5,431 nt of DNA, taken from positions 1 through 5,431 of the forward strand of contig JADCDC010000421.1 in assembly GCA_020252385.1 (NCBI GenBank), given 5' to 3'. The notes under the pieces are model-generated. The model was not told where the DNA came from. It was given only the letters and a program-made list of their open reading frames with translations, and did no database searches. Both the position numbers and the translations under genes were made by a program. Shown here piece by piece: positions 1 through 5,431 of this stretch. The stretch's first letter is position 1; every line of letters begins with the position of its first letter. The DNA comes from Aestuariivirga sp. GTDB lineage: Bacteria > Pseudomonadota > Alphaproteobacteria > Rhizobiales > Aestuariivirgaceae.

Positions 1-632
1 CAGTCGCCGTCCTCGAGATAGGTGATGCGGTTGGTGAAGGGCGAGAGTGCTATCGCATCGCTGCCGAGGAACATCTCGCCATCGCCATGGCCCACGGCGA
101 GGGGCGGGCCGTTGCGCGCGCCGATCATCAGGTCATGCTCGCCCTTGAACAGGATGGCGAGCGCGAAGGCGCCCTCGAGCCGGGCGAGCACCTTGCGCAC
201 TGCGTCCCGCGGGGGAATGCCCTGGCGGACGGCGCGCGCCAGGAGCTGCGCCACCACCTCCGTATCGGTCTGGGTGGAGAAGACGACGCCCTCCGCCACG
301 AGCTCGTCCTTCAGCACCCGGAAATTCTCGATGATGCCGTTGTGGACCACGACCACGTCATCGACCACATGGGGATGCGCGTTTGTCTCGGTGACGCCGC
401 CATGGGTGGCCCAGCGCGTGTGGCCGATGCCGGAGTTTCCCGCCAGGGGCTGCCGCACCAGGAGATCCGCCAGGTTCTTGAGCTTGCCCACGGCGCGCCG
501 CCGCTCGATCCCTCCGTCGACGAGCGTCGCAACGCCTGCCGAATCATAGCTGCGGTATTCGAGGCGGCGCAGAGCCTCCACGATGTTCTCCGCCACCGGG
601 GCCTTGCCGAGGATTCCTACGATGCCGCACAT
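1..632 (-). CDS. glmS: Glutamine--fructose-6-phosphate aminotransferase (isomerizing), N-terminal part; gene cut by window edge
   Basis: GlmS makes glucosamine-6-phosphate from fructose-6-phosphate and glutamine, the first committed step to UDP-GlcNAc, in the cytoplasm. The 210 visible codons cover most of the N-terminal glutaminase (GATase type II, Ntn) domain; the two SIS sugar-isomerase domains lie beyond position 1. The protein begins MCGIVGILG, so Cys2 becomes the N-terminal nucleophile after Met removal. Other glutaminase-site elements are TRWATHG (residues 72-78), HNGIIEN (97-103) and TDTE (122-125), all at the same positions as in the E. coli enzyme. No frameshift or stop occurs in the visible part. 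One oddity is Ser28 in EYRSYDSAG, where the family normally has Gly. The start is 4 bases after the glmU stop; the likely ribosome site AAGAAGG (642-648) lies inside the last Lys codons of glmU, so the two genes are probably co-transcribed and translationally coupled. Identification is near certain. Confidence 0.97.
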   Translation of the reverse strand, partial: MCGIVGILGKAPVAENIVEALRRLEYRSYDSAGVATLVDGGIERRRAVGKLKNLADLLVRQPLAGNSGIGHTRWATHGGVTETNAHPHVVDDVVVVHNGIIENFRVLKDELVAEGVVFSTQTDTEVVAQLLARAVRQGIPPRDAVRKVLARLEGAFALAILFKGEHDLMIGARNGPPLAVGHGDGEMFLGSDAIALSPFTNRITYLEDGD

Positions 633-636
633 GGTC

Positions 637-1992
637 CTATACCTTCTTCTTCGCGGCCTTGCGGGCCGCCTTCATTTCGCGGTAGCGCGCCGCCCAGCCG
701 TCCCTCACCTCGAGCTCCGCCCGCCCGATCGCCAGCGCATTGGCCGGCACGTTGCGGGTGATGACACTGCCTGCCGCCACATTGACGCCGTCGCCGAGCT
801 TCACCGGTGCCACGAGCGCCGTGTTGGAGCCGACGAAGACGTTTTCGCCAATGTCGGTCAGGTGCTTTTCGTAGCCATCATAGTTGCAGGTGATGGTGCC
901 GGCCCCGATGTTGCTGCCGCGGCCCACCCGGGCATCGCCGATGTAGCTCAGGTGATTGGCCTTGGCGCCCGGCCCGATCTCCGCCTTCTTCACCTCGACG
1001 AAATTGCCGATATGGGCGCCCTCGCCGATCACGGCGCCGGGCCTCAGCCGCGCATAGGGACCGATCCGGGCCGAAGGGCCGACGCGTGCACCCTCGAGAT
1101 GGGAAAAGCCCAGGACTTCCGCCCCGTCCGCCACCGCGACACCGGGCCCGAACACCACATGGGGGCCGATCACCACATCCTGGCCGATCTCCGTGTCAGC
1201 CGAGAAGAACACCGTCTCGGGCGCGGTGAGCGTGGCGCCGTTCAGCATGTGGCGGCGGCGATAGGCCAGCTGCAGGGTTGCCTCAATGGCGGCGAGTTGC
1301 ACGCGGTCGTTCACCCCCGCGACCTCGGCCTCGGAACAGACGGCCAGCGCGCAGGACAGACCATCAGACGCGCCCAGTTCGACCACGTCGGTCAGGTAGT
1401 ATTCGCCCTTGGCATTGGCGTTGCCGAGCCTGGCGAGGAGCGGCCAGAGCCGTTCTGCCGATACGGCAATTATTCCGGAGTTACAGAGTTTTATGGCGCG
1501 TTCTTCGGGGCTTGCATCAAGCTCCTCGCGAATCGCGATGACATGTCCTTCAGCGTTGCGGAGGAGGCGTCCGTAGCCCTTCGGGTCCGCCGCCTCAAAG
1601 CCGAGCACCGCGAGCCCGGAGCGCCCGGCGAGATCCGCGAGGCGCCTGAGGCTCTCCGTGCCGATCAGCGGCACGTCGCCGTAGAGCACGAGGACGGTGC
1701 CCGTGAAGCCCGCGAGCGCGGGCTTCGCCATGAGCACGGCATGGCCGGTGCCGAGACGCTCCTCCTGAACGACCGTGCGGGCCGCCGGGAACACGCCCTG
1801 CGCCTCGGCCGCGACCGCCGCCATGTCCGGACCCACCACGACGACCGTTTCCCGTGGCGCCAGCCCCTTCGCGGCGTGGAGCACGTGTCCGAGGAGGCTC
1901 CGCCCCGCGGCGCGGTGCATGACCTTGGGCAGCGCGGACTTCATCCGCGTGCCCTTGCCGGCCGCCAGCACGATGATGGCAATCTCCGTCAT
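637..1992 (-). CDS. glmU: Bifunctional UDP-N-acetylglucosamine pyrophosphorylase / glucosamine-1-phosphate N-acetyltransferase
   Basis: GlmU acetylates glucosamine-1-phosphate with acetyl-CoA and then couples the product to UTP, giving UDP-GlcNAc for peptidoglycan and lipid A. The 451 residues match the family's usual length (E. coli 456). Residues 1-230 are the Rossmann-like uridyltransferase: nucleotide loop LAAGKGTRM (9-17), Lys23 in LPKV, QEERLGTGHA (76-85), YGDVP (104-108) with metal-binding Asp106, GEYYLTD (196-202), and metal-binding Asn228 in GVNDR. Residues from about 250 to 430 are the left-handed beta helix with hexapeptide repeats. The acetyltransferase site is intact: Arg317, Glu333, Lys335, catalytic His347 (KANHLSYIGD), Tyr350, Asn361 and Lys376 correspond by position to E. 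coli Arg333, Glu349, Lys351, His363, Tyr366, Asn377 and Lys392. The C-terminus is Lys-rich (KAAKKKV). ATG at 1992 has ACGGAG (1997-2002) upstream, with a short 4-base gap. It is the first gene of a glmU-glmS operon. Confidence 0.98.
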   Translation of the reverse strand: MTEIAIIVLAAGKGTRMKSALPKVMHRAAGRSLLGHVLHAAKGLAPRETVVVVGPDMAAVAAEAQGVFPAARTVVQEERLGTGHAVLMAKPALAGFTGTVLVLYGDVPLIGTESLRRLADLAGRSGLAVLGFEAADPKGYGRLLRNAEGHVIAIREELDASPEERAIKLCNSGIIAVSAERLWPLLARLGNANAKGEYYLTDVVELGASDGLSCALAVCSEAEVAGVNDRVQLAAIEATLQLAYRRRHMLNGATLTAPETVFFSADTEIGQDVVIGPHVVFGPGVAVADGAEVLGFSHLEGARVGPSARIGPYARLRPGAVIGEGAHIGNFVEVKKAEIGPGAKANHLSYIGDARVGRGSNIGAGTITCNYDGYEKHLTDIGENVFVGSNTALVAPVKLGDGVNVAAGSVITRNVPANALAIGRAELEVRDGWAARYREMKAARKAAKKKV

Positions 1993-2095
1993 GAAACTCC
2001 GTTCGATCCGAAAACCCTGCTTTCCGGCTACCCGCTAGCATTTCCCGCGCCCGGAAGCGATAGCGCGCATCACGTCCCTGCGGCGGGCCGTACTA

Positions 2096-2124
2096 TTGAC
2101 CCGCCCCTGCCCCCCGACTATGGT
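2096..2124 (+). promoter_or_regulatory. Sigma-70-type promoter for tRNA-Lys
   Basis: TTGACC (2096-2101) and TATGGT (2119-2124) are separated by exactly 17 bases, the optimal housekeeping spacing. The predicted transcription start near 2131 leaves a leader of about 27 bases before the tRNA. The stretch right after the -10 box is very GC-rich, as in stable-RNA promoters under stringent control; that control is inferred from the class, not shown here. Confidence 0.6.
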
Positions 2125-2157
2125 CCGGCCCGCAAATCGCCGGTCCGACCCGGCCGT

Positions 2158-2232
2158 GGGCCCGTAGCTCAGCGGTAGAGCATCTGACTTTTAATCAGAG
2201 GGTCTCGGGTTCGATCCCCGACGGGCTCACCA
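2158..2232 (+). tRNA. tRNA-Lys (anticodon TTT), with encoded CCA
   Basis: A full cloverleaf can be drawn. The acceptor stem pairs 2158-2164 (GGGCCCG) with 2222-2228 (CGGGCTC), including one G-T wobble at the second pair. The D stem is 2167-2170 with 2178-2181, with a 7-base loop. The anticodon stem is TCTGA (2183-2187) with TCAGA (2195-2199); the loop CTTTTAA (2188-2194) places anticodon TTT at 2190-2192. The variable loop is 5 bases. The T stem is 2205-2209 with 2217-2221 and has the TTCGATC loop. Discriminator A2229 is followed by CCA at 2230-2232. The gene decodes AAA and, by wobble, AAG. It is transcribed away from glmU and towards the convergent dehydrogenase gene, and marks the border between the core and accessory-looking halves of the window. 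Confidence 0.97.
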
Positions 2233-2284
2233 ATGAAATCAAGCTCTTAGAGAGTGGTCTCGGTCTTGGCGCCTCGCGGCCCGA

Positions 2285-3331
2285 TCAGTAGGTGGTGAAG
2301 CCCCCGTCCGTGGCGTAGTTGGCGCCGGTGATGTTGGAAGACTCGGGCGAGAGAAGGAACAGCATCACTGCCACCTGTTCCGCCGCTGTCGATCCCATCT
2401 GTTTCTGGCTGCTGAATTCAAGCAGGCTGTCGATCTTCAGCATGCCGATGCCGCTGTCCTTGTAACCGGCCTGGGCGCGCTGCTTCAGGAGATCGAAGGC
2501 GCGCTCGTACATCGGGGTGATGGTGGTGGCCATGCAGACGGAGTTCACGCGGATGCCAAAGGGCGCATAGTCAATGGCTGCATTCTTGGTCAGCCCGTTC
2601 ACCGCATGCTTGCTGGCGACATAGGAGGGCGTTCCGCCGAAGCCGCGCAACCCCGCCACGGACGCGACATTGACGATGGAGCCGCCGCGGTTCTGCTTCA
2701 GCATCTGGCGAAGCTCGGCGCGCAGACTGCGGAAGGTGCCCGTCGCGTTGACGCGCATCACCACATCCCAATAGGCGTCCGATGCCTCGTCGATGCGCGA
2801 CATGACGAGATCCTTCTGCTTCGCATAGTCGATGGGATCGCCGGGGAAGATCGCGTCCATGACGCCGGCATTGTTGAGCGCGCAGTCCAGCCCGCCGAAA
2901 TTGTCAACCGCCGCCTGCACCATGGCATCGCAGACGGCGGTTTCCGAGATATCGCCCTCGACGAAGACGGCCTTGCCGCCCTCCTTGATGATGCCGTCCA
3001 CGACGGCCTGGCCCTCGTCCTTCAGCCAGTCGACGGCCACGACATTCGCACCTTCGCGGGCGAGGCGGATGGAAGCCAGCCGGCCCATGCCGCGTGCGCA
3101 GCCGGTGACGAGTGCCGTCTTGCCGGCGAAGCGCCCGGGCATGAAATAGTCGTCCGGCACGGGAACGACGGTCTGCCTTCCGGGAATCTTCGGATCCGCG
3201 GGATCCCACGGCGTCGAATAGGGGCCGAGGGCCAGTTTCGCCTCGGTTCCAGCCGCTGCCGCCGAAGTGGCCGTTGCCGCGGCCGCTGCCGCCATGCGCG
3301 CACCCTTGATCACATTTCGCCGCACAACCAT
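2285..3331 (-). CDS. Tat-exported short-chain dehydrogenase/reductase (SDR), NAD-type, substrate unknown
   Basis: A 348-residue classical-type SDR with a long N-terminal extension. Residues 3-10 (VRRNVIKG) fit the twin-arginine consensus and are followed by an Ala-rich, weakly hydrophobic stretch (13-28), so the folded enzyme is predicted to reach the periplasm. A linker precedes the Rossmann domain at about residue 68. Motifs: TGCARGMG (76-83) for dinucleotide binding; Asp101 at the end of strand 2, which favours NAD(H) over NADP(H); NNAG (153-156); catalytic tetrad Asn195, Ser224, Tyr237, Lys241 (YVASK). The C-terminus carries the typical TGANYATDGGF. Two oddities: 42 residues separate NNAG from Asn195, well above the usual two dozen or so, and the Pro-Gly expected after RVNSVC is replaced by Met-Ala. 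The ATG at 3331 is preferred because GAAGGAG sits 6 bases upstream and the Tat motif starts there; a longer reading from 3499 would run into the upstream gene. It lies 40 bases downstream of the barrel gene, probably in one operon. Fold assignment is firm; substrate is not known. Confidence 0.93.
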   Translation of the reverse strand: MVVRRNVIKGARMAAAAAATATSAAAAGTEAKLALGPYSTPWDPADPKIPGRQTVVPVPDDYFMPGRFAGKTALVTGCARGMGRLASIRLAREGANVVAVDWLKDEGQAVVDGIIKEGGKAVFVEGDISETAVCDAMVQAAVDNFGGLDCALNNAGVMDAIFPGDPIDYAKQKDLVMSRIDEASDAYWDVVMRVNATGTFRSLRAELRQMLKQNRGGSIVNVASVAGLRGFGGTPSYVASKHAVNGLTKNAAIDYAPFGIRVNSVCMATTITPMYERAFDLLKQRAQAGYKDSGIGMLKIDSLLEFSSQKQMGSTAAEQVAVMLFLLSPESSNITGANYATDGGFTTY

Positions 3332-3337
3332 TCGACA

Positions 3338-3344
3338 CTCCTTC
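3338..3344 (-). promoter_or_regulatory. Strong ribosome binding site that fixes the SDR start
   Basis: Read on the minus strand this is GAAGGAG, 6 bases before the ATG at 3331. It is the best Shine-Dalgarno match among the minus-strand genes here. It places the start immediately before the twin-arginine motif, excluding the upstream in-frame ATG at 3499 as the main start. Confidence 0.8.
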
Positions 3345-3351
3345 GGATTCG

Positions 3352-3365
3352 GATTGAAACATGTC
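3352..3365. repeat. Leader motif copy 1 (GATTGAAACATGTC), upstream of the SDR gene
   Basis: This 14-mer matches 13 of 14 bases with the copy at 5263-5276, in the same orientation. It sits in the 40-base gap between the barrel and SDR genes, just ahead of the ribosome binding site. Neighbouring differences are mostly transitions. It may be a regulator site, an RNA-level element or a relic of a duplicated leader; none of these can be decided from the sequence. Confidence 0.45.
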
Positions 3366-3371
3366 TTCGCA

Positions 3372-5141
3372 TCAAAGCGCGTAGCGCACGAAGAGCATGG
3401 CGCTGAACCAGTCGTCTGGCTTCCCGCCCCCTGTCGCCTGTTCGATGCCGTCCTGCGTGCCTTCGCCCGGAACGGTGTAGGCCAGGTGGCCATGGACATA
3501 CCAGTTGCGCGAAGCGAACCATTTGACGGTCACATTGGCCTCGTAGCCAAATTCCTTGTTGTCGAGAAAGGTGAGCGCGGGGTTGCCGCCGATGTTGTTC
3601 AGGCTGTCTGCCTGGAACAGCCAGAGCTGCGGAACCAACTCCACCTGCGGCAACGGCCGGAAGCGGGCCTGGATGCGATGGGCGATGACGTTGCTGTCCT
3701 GCACGACCTTGAAGTGGTTGGCGCCCTGCACCCATTGCTCGCCGTTGCCGCCGGAGAACAGGGGATCCCAGCGCTCGTAGGTTTCCGTTTCGGGATCATC
3801 GCCCGAGAAATAGCCAAGCCGGTAGCTGATGGCGGGCGACCACCTGGTGTCGACAAAGCTGTAGCCCAGCTCGCCATAGCCAGCCGTGGCGAACATGTCG
3901 AAATCGCGGTGCGTCTGGATTGCGGCTTCGGCCCCGAAGAAGGGTCCGGGCTGGCTCAATGGCCTCGGCGTGTAGGTGAAGCGGGCGTCATAGACGTTGA
4001 GGCCTTCGCGCGTACCGATGATGGCGCCCGTCGGGCCGAAGTAGCTGTAGTCGGACCGCACCCCCGTCACATAGCTCGCGGCCGTCATCAGGCCGGGGAG
4101 CGGACGCGCTTCCAGATTGACGCCCGCGAGCGCCGTATTGGTGTCGATGACAGGCAGTTCGTCAGGGTCGAGATAGAAGGCCTCGAGCCTCGTGCTGTTG
4201 TAAGCGACCTGGCCCAGCACCAGAAGGTCCGAGGCCCAGCGCGCATTGGCCTGCAGCGCCGCACGGTCCTGGCCGTTTGCCGCCGTGTTGGCGATAAGGA
4301 ACCCATTGGCCAGCGTGAAGCGCTGCCGCCCGGCGCTGAAGTTGAAGACGAGCCGGTTGCCCTTCTCGTCCGTGTTGCCGGTGACGAAGCCGGCATAGGC
4401 GTCCTCCCAGAATGTATAGCCACGGGTCTCGTCGGTGAAGAGTTCCTGGCCAACGGAACCAGAGCTTATGGAACTCAGCCCGCCATAGATGTAGAAGCTG
4501 TCGCTGAGCGGCGTGATGCCGTAGATGCCGTAATGAGCGAAGCCTTCCAACCAGTTGGTGTAGCCCTCGCCCGCGGGCTTTCCCTGGACCAGCGGGTTGC
4601 CGGCAAGCATCGCCGTGGGTTGGCCGTACCAGGCGTCGTTATTGCCGTAATAGAGCGACATGGCCTCGAACTTGGCGCGCACATAGGTGCCGTCCTTGTC
4701 ATAGAGCACCGGCAGATCCGTCTTGTTGCCGGTGACGAGATAGCCCTGCCCCTCTTCCTTGCGCACACCATCGGCAAGCGTGATCTTGAAGGTGACGGCA
4801 AGACCGCCGGCACGGCCCAGCGCGAATTCATAGGTGATATTGGCAATCTGCGGGCTTCGGCGCGCGCGCGCGATGGCGAAGATTGCACGGTTCTCGTTGA
4901 AGCGGTCACCGGGATAGAATGCAAGGTAGCGGCGGAGGCCGTCGATCACCTTGTCGTTGTAGGCCTGCTCGCCGGTGGGGTTGGTGATGACGATGTCCAC
5001 CGTCTCGATCGGCAGGCTCTCATAGCCCTGGTCGGCGCCATAGCTCTGTGCGCGGGCGGGCGAGACCAAACCCTCCACACCCAGTGAGACGGCAGTGGCC
5101 GCAAGGCACAGAACGAGCACAATGCGAGGGACGATTCGCAT
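3372..5141 (-). CDS. Predicted outer-membrane beta-barrel protein with N-terminal POTRA-like domain
   Basis: A 589-residue secreted protein. Residues 1-31 form a Sec signal peptide: basic start MRIVPR, a hydrophobic core, and ARA|QS at the cleavage site, with no lipobox Cys. Residues about 43-122 resemble a POTRA module: a first strand (IETVDIVI), a helix (LRRYLAFYPG), the pocket GDRFNENRA, a helix with ARARRSP, then two strands (ITYEFAL, LAVTFKITL). The remaining roughly 450 residues alternate aromatic/hydrophobic and polar residues with many Gly and Tyr, without long hydrophobic helices, as in a large porin-like barrel of the alginate-export or outer-membrane-porin type. The chain ends in FVRYAL, with Tyr but no terminal Phe. 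An in-frame TGA touches the ATG, so no upstream start exists, although the ribosome site is poor. It is first in a probable operon with the Tat-exported SDR. The barrel call is from pattern, not a recognised family; transport or secretion of an unknown substrate is inferred. Confidence 0.75.
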   Translation of the reverse strand: MRIVPRIVLVLCLAATAVSLGVEGLVSPARAQSYGADQGYESLPIETVDIVITNPTGEQAYNDKVIDGLRRYLAFYPGDRFNENRAIFAIARARRSPQIANITYEFALGRAGGLAVTFKITLADGVRKEEGQGYLVTGNKTDLPVLYDKDGTYVRAKFEAMSLYYGNNDAWYGQPTAMLAGNPLVQGKPAGEGYTNWLEGFAHYGIYGITPLSDSFYIYGGLSSISSGSVGQELFTDETRGYTFWEDAYAGFVTGNTDEKGNRLVFNFSAGRQRFTLANGFLIANTAANGQDRAALQANARWASDLLVLGQVAYNSTRLEAFYLDPDELPVIDTNTALAGVNLEARPLPGLMTAASYVTGVRSDYSYFGPTGAIIGTREGLNVYDARFTYTPRPLSQPGPFFGAEAAIQTHRDFDMFATAGYGELGYSFVDTRWSPAISYRLGYFSGDDPETETYERWDPLFSGGNGEQWVQGANHFKVVQDSNVIAHRIQARFRPLPQVELVPQLWLFQADSLNNIGGNPALTFLDNKEFGYEANVTVKWFASRNWYVHGHLAYTVPGEGTQDGIEQATGGGKPDDWFSAMLFVRYAL

Positions 5142-5224
5142 TCAACGCACCCATCAGCGAAGACAATGGATTCGAGCAGGGTATCCCGACGGAACACACG
5201 AGTCATCATCAATGTATCCGTTCC

Positions 5225-5241
5225 ATCTGGACACGCCAGAT
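5225..5241. promoter_or_regulatory. Candidate operator palindrome ATCTGG-N5-CCAGAT
   Basis: A perfect 6+6 base inverted repeat around a 5-base centre (ACACG), located about 84 bases upstream of the barrel start and 160 bases upstream of the plus-strand start. The symmetry and position suit a dimeric regulator such as a GntR-, TetR- or LacI-type protein. No regulator gene is visible in the window, so the binding protein is unknown. It could also form a small hairpin in the barrel gene's leader RNA. Confidence 0.4.
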
Positions 5242-5262
5242 AGTCAGGCGATCGAACGTGCA

Positions 5263-5276
5263 GATTGAAACGTGTC
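5263..5276. repeat. Leader motif copy 2 (GATTGAAACGTGTC), upstream of the barrel gene
   Basis: It differs by one transition from the 14-mer at 3352-3365 and lies about 120 bases upstream of the barrel ATG, inside the divergent spacer. Its CGTGTCC end (5271-5277) is also an inverted partner of GGACACG in the nearby palindrome. Confidence 0.45.
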
Positions 5277-5388
5277 CCATTCGAGGCCACACCACTCTTG
5301 ATCACATACGCGATTCAGGCAGATTTTTAAGACTATCGCCCGCGGTCATGTGCTGCTGAAGATACAGGACAATCGTCTGAACCAATCC

Positions 5389-5394
5389 GGAGGG
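5389..5394 (+). promoter_or_regulatory. Strong ribosome binding site for the gene starting at 5400
   Basis: GGAGGG ends 5 bases before the ATG at 5400, a near-ideal Shine-Dalgarno. It supports a genuine gene start at the window edge despite only 32 bases of coding sequence being visible. Confidence 0.75.
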
Positions 5395-5399
5395 TAAAC

Positions 5400-5431
5400 A
5401 TGGAACGACGCGATCTGATGAAGGCTGTTGG
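5400..5431 (+). CDS. Start of a probable Tat-exported protein; gene cut by window edge
   Basis: Only MERRDLMKAV and the first two bases of the next codon are visible. RRDLMK fits the twin-arginine consensus (two Arg, any residue, two hydrophobic residues, Lys) at the very N-terminus, and an excellent ribosome site precedes it. The protein is therefore predicted to be exported folded, usually with a bound cofactor. It is transcribed divergently from the barrel and SDR genes and resembles the SDR start in layout (RRNVIK versus RRDLMK), so it could be another oxidoreductase of the same module. Its family cannot be told from ten residues. Confidence 0.7.
   Translation, partial: MERRDLMKAV

Larger units (their letters stand above)
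5142..5399. promoter_or_regulatory. Divergent intergenic region between the barrel gene and the plus-strand Tat gene
   Basis: These 258 bases separate two genes transcribed away from each other, so they should hold promoters for both. The stretch is more AT-rich than its surroundings, most clearly near 5320-5336 (GATTTTTAAGACTAT), a possible promoter segment for the plus-strand gene. I found no -35/-10 pair with good spacing on either strand, so promoter positions are not assigned. The region contains a palindrome, one copy of a repeated leader motif, and a 7-base inverted pair GGACACG (5229-5235) / CGTGTCC (5271-5277) linking the two. Confidence 0.5.

Noticed and set aside
583..2178. Long plus-strand open frame of 531 codons opposite glmU, and similar frames opposite glmS (22-549, 87-761)
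   Set aside because: They lie antisense to unmistakable glmU and glmS, have low-complexity Arg/His/Gly-rich translations and no ribosome site; they are products of high GC.
2244..2254. CTCT-TAG-AGAG hairpin after the tRNA as a terminator
   Set aside because: Only a 4-base stem with a 3-base loop and no T tract follows; too weak to call.
2285..3499. Longer SDR form starting at 3499 (404 residues)
   Set aside because: The extra 56 residues overlap the 3' end of the barrel gene and look unstructured; GAAGGAG and the Tat motif support the ATG at 3331.
3267..5087. Plus-strand open frame of 606 codons opposite the barrel gene
   Set aside because: Antisense to a protein with a clear signal peptide and barrel-like pattern; its translation shows no recognisable domain and its start lies inside the SDR signal region.
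4946..5305. Minus-strand 119-codon frame spanning the barrel start and the spacer
   Set aside because: More than half of it overlaps the barrel gene's signal peptide and POTRA region in another frame, its Arg/Ser/Pro-rich tail is shadow-like, and it has no supporting context.
5298..5307. TTGATCACAT as a CRP/FNR-like site or -35 element; the same bases occur at 3307-3316
   Set aside because: No proper second half-site, no well-spaced -10, and the other copy is within the SDR Tat-signal codons (VIK), so the match looks accidental.

Overview
The window is GC-rich and codon-dense. It looks like the chromosome of an alphaproteobacterium, perhaps Hyphomicrobiales-like, judging from the wording of GlmU and GlmS, the glmU-glmS order and the tRNA-Lys sequence. 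I cannot name a genus from the sequence alone.

Left part (1-1992, minus strand) is core metabolism. glmU (637-1992) is complete and is followed 4 bases later by glmS (632 leftwards, running off the window after 210 codons). Together the two enzymes make UDP-GlcNAc from fructose-6-phosphate, with a GlcN-1-P step by GlmM that is not encoded here. UDP-GlcNAc feeds peptidoglycan and lipid A. Between 1993 and 2157 lies a divergent spacer with a good sigma-70-type promoter (2096-2124) driving a complete tRNA-Lys(TTT) gene with encoded CCA (2158-2232, plus strand).

Right part (2285-5431) is accessory-looking. On the minus strand, a 589-residue predicted outer-membrane barrel protein with a signal peptide and an N-terminal POTRA-like domain (3372-5141) is followed after 40 bases by a short-chain dehydrogenase/reductase with a twin-arginine signal (2285-3331). 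A gene starting at 5400 on the plus strand diverges from them. Only 10 codons of it are visible, but they also carry a twin-arginine motif. The 258-base divergent spacer (5142-5399) holds a palindrome (5225-5241) and a motif (5263-5276) repeated almost exactly just upstream of the dehydrogenase gene (3352-3365).

The most interesting reading is an envelope module: an outer-membrane channel with a periplasmic POTRA domain, a folded NAD(P)-binding oxidoreductase exported by Tat, and probably a second Tat substrate. It may take up and oxidise a substrate in the periplasm. That joint role, and the substrate, are inference; the individual sequence features are visible. No IS element, CRISPR array, integrase or phage gene is visible.
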